Positions 24,576 through 33,964 are shown, numbered from the stretch's first letter. The stretch is 64,000 nucleotides of DNA from an uncultured Clostridia bacterium (GCA_938046095.1 CALIXS010000024.1:73647-137646); one strand, 5' to 3'. Made by a program: numbers and translations. Notes: generated from the sequence alone by a model not told the origin.

Positions 24576-25262
24576 ATGAACATCAAACATTTGCCACAGG
24601 AGGAAAGACCTGCGGAGAGAGCTATGTCCGCAGGCATAGGAGCCTTGTCCAATTCCGAACTGATAGCACTTATCCTGCACACGGGGACAAAGGAGGCTTC
24701 CGCCATTGAACTCGCTTCACGGCTGATTGCGTCTCAGGAGGAGGGAATAAGGGGGCTTTTTTCGGTCGGCCCGAGGGAGCTGATGAAGACGAAGGGTATC
24801 GGAATGTCAAAGGCCTGTGCCGTGGCGGCCGCCGTGGAGCTCGGCAGAAGAATGCAGAAGCTCACAAGGAACGGAAGGCGAAAAATTGCAGGCGCTGAGG
24901 ATGCCGCCGGAATGTTCATGCAGGATATGCGATATGAAAAAAAGGAGCATTTCAGGTGTGCACTGCTCGATACGAGAGGTCACGTCATGCATATAGAAAA
25001 CATATCGACAGGCGAGCTTACGGGGGCGCCCGTTCATCCGCGCGAGGTGTTTTCTCCGGCTATCAGGATGAGTGCGGCGGGCGTGATCTTTGCCCACAAT
25101 CATCCGAGCGGCGACCCCACGCCGAGCGATGAGGATATAGCGACAACGGACCGGCTGTGCGATATAGGCAGGCTTCTCGGTATAAGAGTGCTTGACCATA
25201 TAATAATCGGTGACGGGTGTTTTGTGAGCATGGCGAGCAAAGGCCTTATGGAACCGAAGTGA
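24576..25262 (+). CDS. radC: RadC-family JAB/MPN domain protein
   Basis: The 228-residue protein has a helix-hairpin-helix part (GPRELMKTKGIGMSKACAVAAAVELGRR) and a C-terminal JAB metallo-domain with HNHPSGDPTPSDED, where His, His and Asp bind zinc. RadC was once linked to DNA repair; its real function is unresolved. ACGGAGG precedes the ATG. radC next to mreBCD is a common order in Firmicutes. Confidence 0.94.
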   Translation: MNIKHLPQEERPAERAMSAGIGALSNSELIALILHTGTKEASAIELASRLIASQEEGIRGLFSVGPRELMKTKGIGMSKACAVAAAVELGRRMQKLTRNGRRKIAGAEDAAGMFMQDMRYEKKEHFRCALLDTRGHVMHIENISTGELTGAPVHPREVFSPAIRMSAAGVIFAHNHPSGDPTPSDEDIATTDRLCDIGRLLGIRVLDHIIIGDGCFVSMASKGLMEPK

Positions 25263-25281
25263 TGAATTTGGAGGTTTATAT

Positions 25282-26319
25282 ATGTTCTTTTCCGCTAAAG
25301 ATATGGGTATCGATCTCGGCACTGCAAACACGCTGATATACCTTAAGGACAGCGGCATAATCCTTAATGAGCCGTCTGTAATAGCCATCGATAAACGCCG
25401 CAACATAACTCTCGCCGCCGGTGACGAGGCAAAGGCGATGATAGGTAAGGCGCCCGCAAATATACTCGTTGTCAGGCCTCTCCAGGACGGTGTCATTTCG
25501 GACTTTGACAGAACCTCCGATATGCTGAGAGCGTTTATCGAGAAAGCTGTGACGGCGAACAGGATAAAAAATTTCCGCGTAGTCGTAGGGGTACCGAGCG
25601 GCGTTACTGAAGTCGAGAAGAGAGCGGTAGAAGAGGTAGTAAGGCAGATGGGGGCGTCGGAGGTATATATACTCGAGGAGCCTATGGCGGCAGCTATCGG
25701 CGCGGGTCTTGACGTCGACAGCTCTACCGCGTGCATGATAGCGGATATAGGGGGCGGCACAACCGACATAGCTATTATAGCGCTCAGCGGCATCGTGGCG
25801 AGTACGTCTATCAGACATGCGGGGGACAAGTTCAACGAGGCTATAATTCAGTATGTGCGTAAGCGTTACGCTCTTCTTATCGGTGAGAAAACCGCCGAGA
25901 ACCTTAAGATCGAAGCCGGTGCAGCATGCCTCGACATCGACGATAACGGCGACGAGATCATAAAGACGGTGAAGGCGAGCGGGCGTGACATAATATCCGG
26001 TCTTCCTAAGATAATGGACGTAACGAACAGGGATATCATGCTCGGGCTTCAGGAGTCGATAGATATCGTGATAGACGGTATCAAAACGACAATAGAAAAA
26101 GCGCCGCCCGAAATAGCGGCGGATATAGCTGCCAACGGAATGGTTCTTTCCGGAGGCGGAGGCATGATTTACAATCTCGACAAGCTCATAGAGAAAAGAA
26201 CCGGGATTAAAGCGACAATAGCCGAAAACGCTTTCGAGGCGGTTGCTCTCGGAACAGGCATGAGCCTGAACGACATAGAAAAGCTCAAAGTTCATGCGTC
26301 GAGCATCAAGCGCAAGTAG
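25282..26319 (+). CDS. mreB: Rod-shape actin homologue MreB
   Basis: MreB filaments guide lateral cell-wall synthesis. The 345-residue protein has the actin-family ATP motifs: MGIDLGTANTLIYLKDSG (phosphate 1), VVVGVPSGVTEVEKRAV, LEEPMAAAIGAG, CMIADIGGGTTDIAII (phosphate 2) and MVLSGGGGMIYNLDKLI (adenosine). Length is normal. TTTGGAGG precedes the start. It heads the mreBCD-pbp2 group, which points to a rod-shaped cell. Confidence 0.96.
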   Translation: MFFSAKDMGIDLGTANTLIYLKDSGIILNEPSVIAIDKRRNITLAAGDEAKAMIGKAPANILVVRPLQDGVISDFDRTSDMLRAFIEKAVTANRIKNFRVVVGVPSGVTEVEKRAVEEVVRQMGASEVYILEEPMAAAIGAGLDVDSSTACMIADIGGGTTDIAIIALSGIVASTSIRHAGDKFNEAIIQYVRKRYALLIGEKTAENLKIEAGAACLDIDDNGDEIIKTVKASGRDIISGLPKIMDVTNRDIMLGLQESIDIVIDGIKTTIEKAPPEIAADIAANGMVLSGGGGMIYNLDKLIEKRTGIKATIAENAFEAVALGTGMSLNDIEKLKVHASSIKRK

Positions 26320-26351
26320 GCCGAACAATCGATGTGTATCAGAGGCTTGGC

Positions 26352-27161
26352 ATGAAATGGATCAAAGAACATAAGCTGATCAGTATGCTTATTGTCGTGC
26401 TGATCGCAGCCCTTACGGTGCTCGGACTTACATTTTCCTACGGCCGTTCGGGAGGAAGCATTCTCAATCGCCTGTATACGACACTCGAAAAACCGATGAC
26501 GGGATTCGGAAATACCCTTAAAGAGAATTTTAAGGGAATATTTTCGTATCGCGATCTTCTTGACGAAAACGACAGGCTTAAAACGGAAAACGAAGAGCTC
26601 AGGCGCGAGGTGAACCAATTGACCCTGACCGCAGATGAGCTTCGACAGCTGAATGAGCTTTCGGGCGCACTGAATTATGACTTCGTCGAAAGTGAAGACG
26701 ATATTGTGACTGCGAACGTCGTTTCGCTCGACGGCACGAATTGGATGAATGCATTTACGATAGATACGGGCAGCGAAAAGGGCATAGCCGAAGACAATGT
26801 GGTGCTGTGCGGAGAGGGGCTCGTAGGGAGAATAGCAGAGACAGGGACAGGCTGGTCGAAGGTGGTGCCGTTGATCGACGAGTCGAGCAGAATAAGCTTC
26901 AATATAGAGGGCAACGATAACCTGCTCGGAATAATCGAAGGATCGGAGAACGGGACGCTTTCGGGTTATATGCTCGACAGCGGCGCGGACGTATCGGAGG
27001 GTGACGTGCTCGTCACCTCCGGCATGGGAAGATATCCGGCGGGAATAATAATAGGCAAAATATCAAAGGCCGGCTACGACAGCAATAAACAGCTCATGAT
27101 AATATCCGTTAAGTCGAAGGTCGATTTTACCTCCCTCAGAAAGGTGAGCGTAGTGCTATGA
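26352..27161 (+). CDS. mreC: Rod-shape protein MreC
   Basis: MreC is a bitopic membrane protein that links MreB to the elongation enzymes. The 269-residue product from 26352 has a short cytoplasmic start (MKWIKEHK), one membrane segment (about 9-30), a coiled coil (about 65-100, DLLDENDRLKTENEELRREVNQL) and the beta-rich MreC core (VSLDGTNWMNAFTIDTGSEKGI, VVLCGEGLVGRI, LVTSGMGRYPAGIIIGKI). GAGG six bases before this ATG decides against the GTG at 26334. It overlaps mreD by 4 bases. Confidence 0.94.
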   Translation: MKWIKEHKLISMLIVVLIAALTVLGLTFSYGRSGGSILNRLYTTLEKPMTGFGNTLKENFKGIFSYRDLLDENDRLKTENEELRREVNQLTLTADELRQLNELSGALNYDFVESEDDIVTANVVSLDGTNWMNAFTIDTGSEKGIAEDNVVLCGEGLVGRIAETGTGWSKVVPLIDESSRISFNIEGNDNLLGIIEGSENGTLSGYMLDSGADVSEGDVLVTSGMGRYPAGIIIGKISKAGYDSNKQLMIISVKSKVDFTSLRKVSVVL

Positions 27162-27661
27162 ACCTCAGAATATCGATGGTGACATTTGCGGCTATATTCC
27201 TTATTCAGCCGATACTGAACATGTATCTGCCGGCAGGCCTGAGGATTGATATCGACCTTTGCCTCGTTTCGGTGATGGCGCTGACGATGGAGCATGACAG
27301 GCTTGTCAAGCCGCTGGCCGTCGCGTTCGCGTTCGCTCTGCTGGAGGATATATGCTACAATACATATACGGGACCGACTCTACTTGCCATGCTTTCGGTC
27401 GTCGTTCTCACGCTTTTTGCGCGCAGATTGTTCAACACTGAAAATCCCATATTTGATATTCTGTTCGCCGCAGTATCGTTTTTTGTTTACGGCAGTGTAT
27501 ATTGGGCGATATGCCGCGGTCTCGGCGCGGCGTACACGTATTTTTATATGCTCAAAAGGCTTCCGGTAAGTCTCGCGGTCAATACCGCGATAGCAGGTGT
27601 CATGATACTTCTGACGGCGAGCAAAGCGGCTCAGGCGCGGAGGGACAGCTACTTCAAATGA
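27158..27661 (+). CDS. mreD: Rod-shape protein MreD
   Basis: MreD is a small polytopic membrane protein of the elongasome. The 167-residue sequence is very hydrophobic with about five membrane segments, for example MVTFAAIFLIQPILNMYLP, PLAVAFAFALLEDICYN and LLAMLSVVVLTLF. Weak sequence conservation is normal; identification relies on hydrophobic plan and position between mreC and the PBP gene, each overlapped by 4 bases. Confidence 0.9.
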   Translation: MNLRISMVTFAAIFLIQPILNMYLPAGLRIDIDLCLVSVMALTMEHDRLVKPLAVAFAFALLEDICYNTYTGPTLLAMLSVVVLTLFARRLFNTENPIFDILFAAVSFFVYGSVYWAICRGLGAAYTYFYMLKRLPVSLAVNTAIAGVMILLTASKAAQARRDSYFK

Positions 27662-30408
27662 ACATCAGATCAAAGGAAATAGATTCGAGATACAGACATA
27701 TAGTGAGCTTTATCGTTGTAATGATGCTCGTTCTTGCCGTGAGGCTTTTCATCGTCACGATGGTTCAGCACGATGATTGGGTTGCGAAAGCGTCCGAGCA
27801 GACAACAAAGACGATATACACGTCCGCTCCGCGCGGGAATATATACGACAGAAACGGTGTGCTCCTCGCAGGAAACAAGCAGGTATTTACCGTTACATTC
27901 AATGCCAGCAGTTTATCGACGGATGAAATAAACACCTCGGCGTATACGCTGATAAGCAAGCTGAACGAGAACGGAGATGAATTTATTGACGATTTTCCGA
28001 TAGTGGAAGGCGATGACGGCACCTTCACCTACACATTCGATACGCAGCTTGCAAAGTGGCTGTCCGACAACGGGTACGAGGCGGGGACGAGCGCACAGAC
28101 CGTATTTGACCTCGTAAAGGCGGAATACAACATAGATCCGTCACTTTCACGCTATGATGCCATGGATGTGCTGTCCGAAAAGCATAATGTCAGCCTGCCG
28201 ATAAGCGTGAAGACGATGAAATTCACGTACGAGTCCCAAAAGGAGTCATTCCTGTCGAGGTTCGGATTTTCTGCATCTGACATAGAAAAGGGAATAACGG
28301 CTGAGGATGCGTTCCACGCCCTGCGCACAGTCTACAAGATAGATGAGGCGCTCTCCGACGCGGAGGCACGAAATATATTCATAGTCAGGAATAAAATATC
28401 CGAAACGAGCTCGCAGAGGTATATTCCCATTACGATAGCCTCCGGTATATCCAAGAAGAGTGTTATATACTTTGAGGAGATGAGGATCGCGGGCGTAGAG
28501 ATATCGTCAGAAACCGAAAGGTACTACCCTTACGGCAGCACACTTTGCCATGTCATAGGATACATGGGATCTATAACCGAGGGTGAGGCGGAGCATTACA
28601 TAAAAGAAAAGAAATATCTCCCTACCGATCAGGTGGGAAAGGCCGGTGCCGAGTATTCGATGGAAGACGTGCTTCACGGGGTGTCAGGCTACAAAACGGT
28701 CATCGTAAACAGCGCCGGAGAATACGTATCGACGATAAGCAGCCAGGAGGCCAGGAAAGGCCGTGATACATACCTTTCGATGGATGTTTTTTTCCAGCAA
28801 AAGGTCGAAAGTGCGCTTGCCAAGGCTATAGACGGTATAAGCACGTGCAATACGGGCGCGGCGGTAGTTCTTGACGTCAAAACGGGTGACGTTCTTGCTA
28901 TGGTAAGCAATCCGGGATACGATCTCAACATGTTTGCCGACGGAATATCGGAAGAAGAATGGGCATCAGTACAGCCGGAAAATCCGAGAGCATCTTTTTC
29001 GCCGACGCCGATGTACAATCTTGCAACAAACGCGGCAGTAGCGCCCGGTTCGACTTTCAAACCGCTCACCGCCATCGTTGCGCTCGAGTGCGGGCTTGAC
29101 CCGAATATGAGGATATGGGATGACGGATTTATAGATATAGGCGGCAGAAAATTCGCGTGCTACAAATACAACGCATACGGACTGACTGACGGATATGAGA
29201 ATCTCGAGTGGGGAATGGGCAATTCCTGCAATTACTATTTTGCATGCATAGCGACAAATAGGGATTGGAAAACGGGTGCAAGCCTCGGCTATAAAGAAGA
29301 TATCAACATCGACAGGATATTGTCGAGAGCGAGAGAATTCGGTCTCGGCGAGAATACCGGGATAGAGATACCGGAAACGGCGGGTACGTCGGTCTCCGAA
29401 AAAACTAAGACAGAAAATTACAGGATCGGTGTATGGTCGGCACTTTACGAACAGGCCAGGTTATACTTTCCGCCGGAGGTGTACAATGATTACAGCCGCC
29501 TGTCCGAAAATATATCGACTATAGCAAGTTGGATATATGACAATCCGGAGTATGCGGATCTCATAAATATGATAGACGAGAAAACTGACGTGATCGACGA
29601 TCAGGTGGAAAACTGCGCTTCTATGGTAAAGTTCGACTACTTCAATCAGGCTCAGTGGACGACGTTCGACGTATTCAATCTGTCTATCGGCCAGGGAGAC
29701 AATAACTATACACCGCTTCAGGTGGCAAATTATCTGGCGACGATCGGGAACAACGGGCTCCGCAATCAGGTCAGCATTATCTACGGAGTGGAGGGAGAAG
29801 GAAGAAGCGCGAAAAAAGCGCCGTACGAAACCGGTTTGTCCGAGGATAACAGAGATGAAATCCTTAATGCGATGAGAAGAGTTTGCCTTTCGGGCTCTCT
29901 CGCCGATTCACTGTCAAAGTATCCTATACCCGTCGCAGGGAAGACGGGGACAGCGCAGTATCAGGCGATAAAGCAGCCGCCGGATGAGGTCGATTACATA
30001 CAGGATCACCTTTCGAGGCTGAATTCAGCGGCCGGAACCGAAATTACATGGGATGAGGTGCAGGCGAAAATGAGTGAACTCATGAAGTCCGACGCCAACG
30101 CCTATCCTACGGAAAACGATACGGTCGACAGCGCTTTGATAGAGCTCAGCGAGCATCGTATATCAATGTCGATGATAAATTCTTATAAGGACAAATATGA
30201 GGATTTTGCGTGGCTGGCGGCGTTAGCTCCGGCGGACAATCCGGAAATAGCGATCGCTATAATGCTGCCCGAGGGCGGTCTCGCATCGGACGCGGGAGAT
30301 GCCGTTGCCGACATACTGAACGCGTATTATCACATCGGAGATGCGGAGGGCAGAAATGCTGGCATATATTCGGCGACCGGCGATGACGGCAGCAACAAGC
30401 TGCAATAG
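27658..30408 (+). CDS. mrdA: Class B penicillin-binding protein 2 (elongation transpeptidase)
   Basis: PBP2 cross-links peptidoglycan during elongation with RodA. The 916-residue protein has one membrane anchor (about 14-36), the start of the pedestal (APRGNIYDRNGVLLA), a long dimerisation region, and the transpeptidase domain with S465-T-F-K (catalytic Ser), S523-C-N and K762-T-G. The Ser-to-KTG distance is 297 residues, about 80 more than in well-studied class B PBPs, because of a polar insert between the SxN and KTG motifs; a further polar stretch follows KTG. The start overlaps mreD (ATGA). Confidence 0.93.
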   Translation: MNIRSKEIDSRYRHIVSFIVVMMLVLAVRLFIVTMVQHDDWVAKASEQTTKTIYTSAPRGNIYDRNGVLLAGNKQVFTVTFNASSLSTDEINTSAYTLISKLNENGDEFIDDFPIVEGDDGTFTYTFDTQLAKWLSDNGYEAGTSAQTVFDLVKAEYNIDPSLSRYDAMDVLSEKHNVSLPISVKTMKFTYESQKESFLSRFGFSASDIEKGITAEDAFHALRTVYKIDEALSDAEARNIFIVRNKISETSSQRYIPITIASGISKKSVIYFEEMRIAGVEISSETERYYPYGSTLCHVIGYMGSITEGEAEHYIKEKKYLPTDQVGKAGAEYSMEDVLHGVSGYKTVIVNSAGEYVSTISSQEARKGRDTYLSMDVFFQQKVESALAKAIDGISTCNTGAAVVLDVKTGDVLAMVSNPGYDLNMFADGISEEEWASVQPENPRASFSPTPMYNLATNAAVAPGSTFKPLTAIVALECGLDPNMRIWDDGFIDIGGRKFACYKYNAYGLTDGYENLEWGMGNSCNYYFACIATNRDWKTGASLGYKEDINIDRILSRAREFGLGENTGIEIPETAGTSVSEKTKTENYRIGVWSALYEQARLYFPPEVYNDYSRLSENISTIASWIYDNPEYADLINMIDEKTDVIDDQVENCASMVKFDYFNQAQWTTFDVFNLSIGQGDNNYTPLQVANYLATIGNNGLRNQVSIIYGVEGEGRSAKKAPYETGLSEDNRDEILNAMRRVCLSGSLADSLSKYPIPVAGKTGTAQYQAIKQPPDEVDYIQDHLSRLNSAAGTEITWDEVQAKMSELMKSDANAYPTENDTVDSALIELSEHRISMSMINSYKDKYEDFAWLAALAPADNPEIAIAIMLPEGGLASDAGDAVADILNAYYHIGDAEGRNAGIYSATGDDGSNKLQ

Positions 30409-30437
30409 ATATATAGAAATTTTCAGCGGAGGAAGCG

Positions 30438-31160
30438 ATGGGAAAAGTTTATGTTGTTGCGTCGGGCAAAGGCGGAACGGGGAAAACGATGTTTTCAGTT
30501 AATTTTGGAGCGACTCTCGCGCGGTCCGGCAAAAGGACAGTGCTTATCGATCTCGATTTGGGACTGAGAAACCTTGACCTGTACTTCGGCCTCGAAAATA
30601 ATGTCGTATACGACGTATACGATGTACTGACAGGCCTTTGCCGCATAAAGCAGGCTTTGATAAGGGATAAGCGCTTTGACGGTCTTTATGTGATGGCTGC
30701 CTCTCCGTCAAGAAGCGACGGGCATCTTACGCCTCTGCATATGAAGGTTCTGTGCGAAAAGCTCAAATGCGAATTCGATTACGTAATAATAGACGGACCG
30801 TCCGGCATAGATGACGGCCTCGTACTCGCATCTGCGGGTGCGGATGAAGCCATAATCGTCATAAACCCGGAGTATTCCGCTATCCGTGATGCCGATAATC
30901 TCGACAGGCAGCTCATATCGCTCGGAATAACAAAGAGACATCTCATCGTCAACAACGTGGATGCCGAGATGATGGCATCGGGCTATGCGCCTAAGCTCAG
31001 AGAAATAACCGCAATGCTCAAGCCTGAACTTGCAGGAGTCATACAAAGCGACGTGAACATAAGGATATCGACAAACCTCGGTATACCTATCGTACTGAAG
31101 GAGGATACGTATATCGTTGAAAATTTCTGCAATATAAGGGAGAGAATAATCGGTTCTTAA
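30438..31160 (+). CDS. minD: MinD-like division-site ATPase
   Basis: The 240-residue P-loop ATPase has the deviant Walker A KGGTGKTMFSVNFG, DLDLGLRNLDLYFGLEN (Walker A' region typical of MinD), DYVIIDGPSGIDDG (Walker B), and VNNVDAEMM. MinD places the division-inhibitor MinC at the membrane. The C terminus (IVENFCNIRERIIGS) is shorter and less clearly amphipathic than a usual MinD targeting helix. minC and minE are not adjacent. It follows PBP2 by 29 bases with a GGAGG site, and its stop overlaps that of rodA on the other strand. Confidence 0.82.
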   Translation: MGKVYVVASGKGGTGKTMFSVNFGATLARSGKRTVLIDLDLGLRNLDLYFGLENNVVYDVYDVLTGLCRIKQALIRDKRFDGLYVMAASPSRSDGHLTPLHMKVLCEKLKCEFDYVIIDGPSGIDDGLVLASAGADEAIIVINPEYSAIRDADNLDRQLISLGITKRHLIVNNVDAEMMASGYAPKLREITAMLKPELAGVIQSDVNIRISTNLGIPIVLKEDTYIVENFCNIRERIIGS

Positions 31161-32260
31161 AAATTTATCCTCTTGCTGCGGACGCCGACGTTGAGAACGA
31201 GGCCTATAGCGAGCATATTGGATACTATGGAGGAACCGCCGTAGCTCAGAAACGGAAGCGTAATGCCCGTCACGGGCATAAGCCCGATCGTCATGGCGAT
31301 GTTCTCGAAAACCTGAAACACGAACATGCCGATGATGCCGGAGATTATGAGTGCACCGTAAAAATCGAGTGCCTCGTGAAGAATCTTCATCATGCGTATA
31401 AACAGGACGGTAAAGAGAACTATTACGACGAGTCCGCCGATAAATCCTAGCTCTTCGCCTATCACCGAAAATATGAAGTCGGAGGTCTGGACGGGAATAA
31501 AGTCCAGACTTTTTTGTGTGCCGTTAAAAAGTCCCTTGCCGAAAAAGCCGCCCGAACCTATAGCGACCTTTGACTGCCAGACCTGATAATTACCGGGAAG
31601 ACTGAGGTTTCCGGGGTGCAGGAAGCTTTCGATGCGCTGCTTCTGATAGTCCGCCATAAATATATATGCGAAAGGGACCATCGCTGCAACGATCACGAAG
31701 AATTTAATGAAGGCTTTGATATCTATACCTGCGAAAAAGATCATCACGACCCATATGGAAGCGAAGACGAGAGCACTGCCGAGGTCTTCCTTGAGAACTA
31801 TGAGTATGATCGGAGCCGCTATGAGACCTGCTTTGATAAGAGCCTTAAAGTTATAGAGCTCATCCTTTTTGTCGTTCAGATATCCGGCCATTATGAGTAT
31901 AAACAGTATTTTTACTATTTCGGACGGCTGCAGTGTTATAATCTTAAGGTTGATCCACGCCAGTGAGCCGTTTGCTTCGATGCCGAGTCCCGGTATGTAA
32001 ACGAGGAGGAGAAGAATAATCGCGACTGCGTAAAGGCTGCGCCCGATATTCTGTGCTATGTTGTAGTTATAATGAAGAATGACGACTACGCAAACCGCGC
32101 CTATAATATAGGCGGCTATCTGAATGATAACACTCCTTGAAAGGAAGCCGGTATCCACGCTTGTGCTTCCGATCATGAGGACGGAGAGCAATGCGAGCGC
32201 CGAAATTATGAGGCAGATGATCTTGTCTGCACCCCTGTATATATATGAAAAATAGTTCAT
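31157..32260 (-). CDS. rodA: Peptidoglycan glycosyltransferase RodA
   Basis: RodA polymerises glycan strands during elongation with PBP2. The 367-residue SEDS-family protein has about ten membrane segments, SLAWINLKIITLQPSEIVKILFI, KEDLGSALVF (catalytic Asp region), GNYQVWQSKVAIGSGGFFGKGLFNGTQ, FIPVQTSDFIFSVIGEELGF and the C-terminal PVTGITLPFLSYGGSS, all classic. Start 32260 has AGAGG eight bases upstream. It is oriented against mreBCD-pbp2-minD and overlaps the end of minD by 4 bases, while in many Clostridia it follows minE in the same direction. Confidence 0.95.
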   Translation of the reverse strand: MNYFSYIYRGADKIICLIISALALLSVLMIGSTSVDTGFLSRSVIIQIAAYIIGAVCVVVILHYNYNIAQNIGRSLYAVAIILLLLVYIPGLGIEANGSLAWINLKIITLQPSEIVKILFILIMAGYLNDKKDELYNFKALIKAGLIAAPIILIVLKEDLGSALVFASIWVVMIFFAGIDIKAFIKFFVIVAAMVPFAYIFMADYQKQRIESFLHPGNLSLPGNYQVWQSKVAIGSGGFFGKGLFNGTQKSLDFIPVQTSDFIFSVIGEELGFIGGLVVIVLFTVLFIRMMKILHEALDFYGALIISGIIGMFVFQVFENIAMTIGLMPVTGITLPFLSYGGSSIVSNMLAIGLVLNVGVRSKRINF

Positions 32261-32279
32261 TGATATGACCTCTACTACC

Positions 32280-32309
32280 TTGACATACCGCAACAAAAAA
32301 CATTATAAT
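32280..32309 (+). promoter_or_regulatory. Predicted strong promoter for rny
   Basis: TTGACA (32280-32285) and TATAAT (32304-32309) are both perfect, with an 18-base spacer; a second TATAAT follows at 32309-32314. Start of transcription would be near 32316. Confidence 0.7.
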
Positions 32310-32331
32310 ATAATTTGTGTAAGAATGGCAA
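32302..32331 (-). promoter_or_regulatory. Predicted rodA promoter sharing its -10 with the rny promoter
   Basis: On the - strand, TTGCCA (32331-32326) and TATAAT (32307-32302) have an 18-base spacer. The -10 overlaps the rny -10 on the other strand. Confidence 0.5.
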
Positions 32332-32354
32332 GGTCTATATTCTTACGCATTTTT
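32316..32354 (+). promoter_or_regulatory. 5'-end hairpin of the rny leader
   Basis: TGTGTAAGAAT (32316-32326) pairs with ATTCTTACGCA (32339-32349), 11 bp with one G-U, then five T. It starts at the predicted first base of the message. It looks like a terminator but could instead shield the 5' end of the rny mRNA. Confidence 0.5.
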
Positions 32355-32401
32355 CGGTTATAGAGAAGTTAAGAAAATTAAATCAACAAGGAGGTGTTGC
32401 A

Positions 32402-33949
32402 ATGTCTACCTCGATAGTGGTAACTGTTATAGCGGGCATTATTGCTTTGGTCCTGGGACTGTTTATCGGATATATCTACAGAAAGAGTGTCAGTGAAAAA
32501 GTCATCGGAAGCGCCGAACAGAAGGCAAGGAATCTTATCCTTGACGCCGAAAAAAAATCGGAAACCATAGAAAAAGAGATAACACTTGAAGCAAAGGAAG
32601 AGGCCCATCGTCTGAGAAGTGAAGCCGAAAAGGAAGTCAAGGAAAGACGCGGCGAAATGAACCGCTCGGAGCGGCGCATAACTCAGAAGGAGGAATCGGT
32701 TGACAGAAAGCTCGAGAGCATAGAACGTAAAGAAGAGCGCATCAACAGGCAGCAGCAGGAAATTGAAGCCAAGAAAAAAGAGATCGACAGTTTTCTGGAG
32801 AGAAAGAAGGAAGAACTCGAGAAGGTGTCCGGATTGACGTCGGACGAGGCAAAGCAGATACTCCTCGATGAGATCGAGAAGGATGTGAGACACGACGCAT
32901 CCGTGATGATCAAGGATATCGAGACGAAAGCCAAGGAAGAGGCGGACGTCAAGGCTAAGAATATCATCACCCTCGCAATTCAGCGCTGTGCGGCCGATCA
33001 GGTCGCGGAGTCTACGGTATCAGTAGTGCCGTTGCCCAACGACGAGATGAAAGGACGCATAATCGGGAGGGAAGGCCGCAACATAAGGGCTATCGAGCAG
33101 CAGACGGGTGTGGATCTCATAATTGACGATACGCCGGAGGCTGTGATCGTTTCGGGATTTGATCCGGTGCGCAGGGAGATAGCGAGAGTATCTCTCGAAA
33201 AGCTCATAATCGACGGGCGTATACATCCTGCACGGATAGAAGAAATGGTCAATAAAGCCGAGCGTGAGGTGTACGGCATTATTAAGGAGGAAGGAGAACG
33301 GGCCACATTTGAGGTCGGGATTCACAATCTTCATCCTGAGCTCGTCAAGCTTCTCGGAAGGCTCAGATACAGAACTTCATACGGACAGAACGTGCTGAAC
33401 CACTCGATAGAAGTCGCGCACCTTGCCGGTCTTATGGCCGGAGAGCTCGGGATGGACGTAAAGCTCGCCAGGAGAGCCGGGCTTCTTCACGACATAGGTA
33501 AGGCTCTTGATCACGAGTATGAGGGAACGCACGTTGATATAGGCATTTCCGTATTGAAGAAATACAAGGAAACGGATGACGTAATAAACGCGATGGCGGC
33601 ACATCACGGAGATTACGAACCGAAATCCGCAGAGGCCGTTCTTATAGCGGCAGCCGATGCGCTTTCAGCTGCAAGACCGGGGGCTCGTCGTGAGACCCTT
33701 GATGTTTATATCAAACGCCTCGAGAAGCTTGAGGAAATCGCGAATACGACTCCGGGAGTTTCAAAATCCTTCGCTATACAGGCGGGAAGAGAGATACGCA
33801 TAATTGCAAATCCCGATGAGGTCGGAGACGACAGCATAGCTTTGCTTGCGCGCGACATATCAAAAAAGATAGAGTCGGAGCTTGAGTATCCGGGTCAGAT
33901 TAAGGTAAACGTCGTGAGAGAGACAAGAGCGGTGGATTACGCCAAATAA
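32402..33949 (+). CDS. rny: Ribonuclease Y
   Basis: RNase Y is the membrane-bound endonuclease that starts mRNA decay in many Firmicutes. The 515-residue protein has an N-terminal membrane helix (about 3-24), a long coiled coil (about 30-190), a KH RNA-binding domain (MKGRIIGREGRNIRAIEQQTGVDLIIDD) and the HD catalytic domain (VLNHSIEVAHLAGLMAGELG, RAGLLHDIGKALDHE, AAHHGDYEPKS). The start at 32402 is set by AAGGAGGTG just upstream and by the membrane helix; earlier in-frame codons lie in the leader hairpin. Confidence 0.97.
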   Translation: MSTSIVVTVIAGIIALVLGLFIGYIYRKSVSEKVIGSAEQKARNLILDAEKKSETIEKEITLEAKEEAHRLRSEAEKEVKERRGEMNRSERRITQKEESVDRKLESIERKEERINRQQQEIEAKKKEIDSFLERKKEELEKVSGLTSDEAKQILLDEIEKDVRHDASVMIKDIETKAKEEADVKAKNIITLAIQRCAADQVAESTVSVVPLPNDEMKGRIIGREGRNIRAIEQQTGVDLIIDDTPEAVIVSGFDPVRREIARVSLEKLIIDGRIHPARIEEMVNKAEREVYGIIKEEGERATFEVGIHNLHPELVKLLGRLRYRTSYGQNVLNHSIEVAHLAGLMAGELGMDVKLARRAGLLHDIGKALDHEYEGTHVDIGISVLKKYKETDDVINAMAAHHGDYEPKSAEAVLIAAADALSAARPGARRETLDVYIKRLEKLEEIANTTPGVSKSFAIQAGREIRIIANPDEVGDDSIALLARDISKKIESELEYPGQIKVNVVRETRAVDYAK

Positions 33950-33964
33950 GCTGATGCAAAATTC

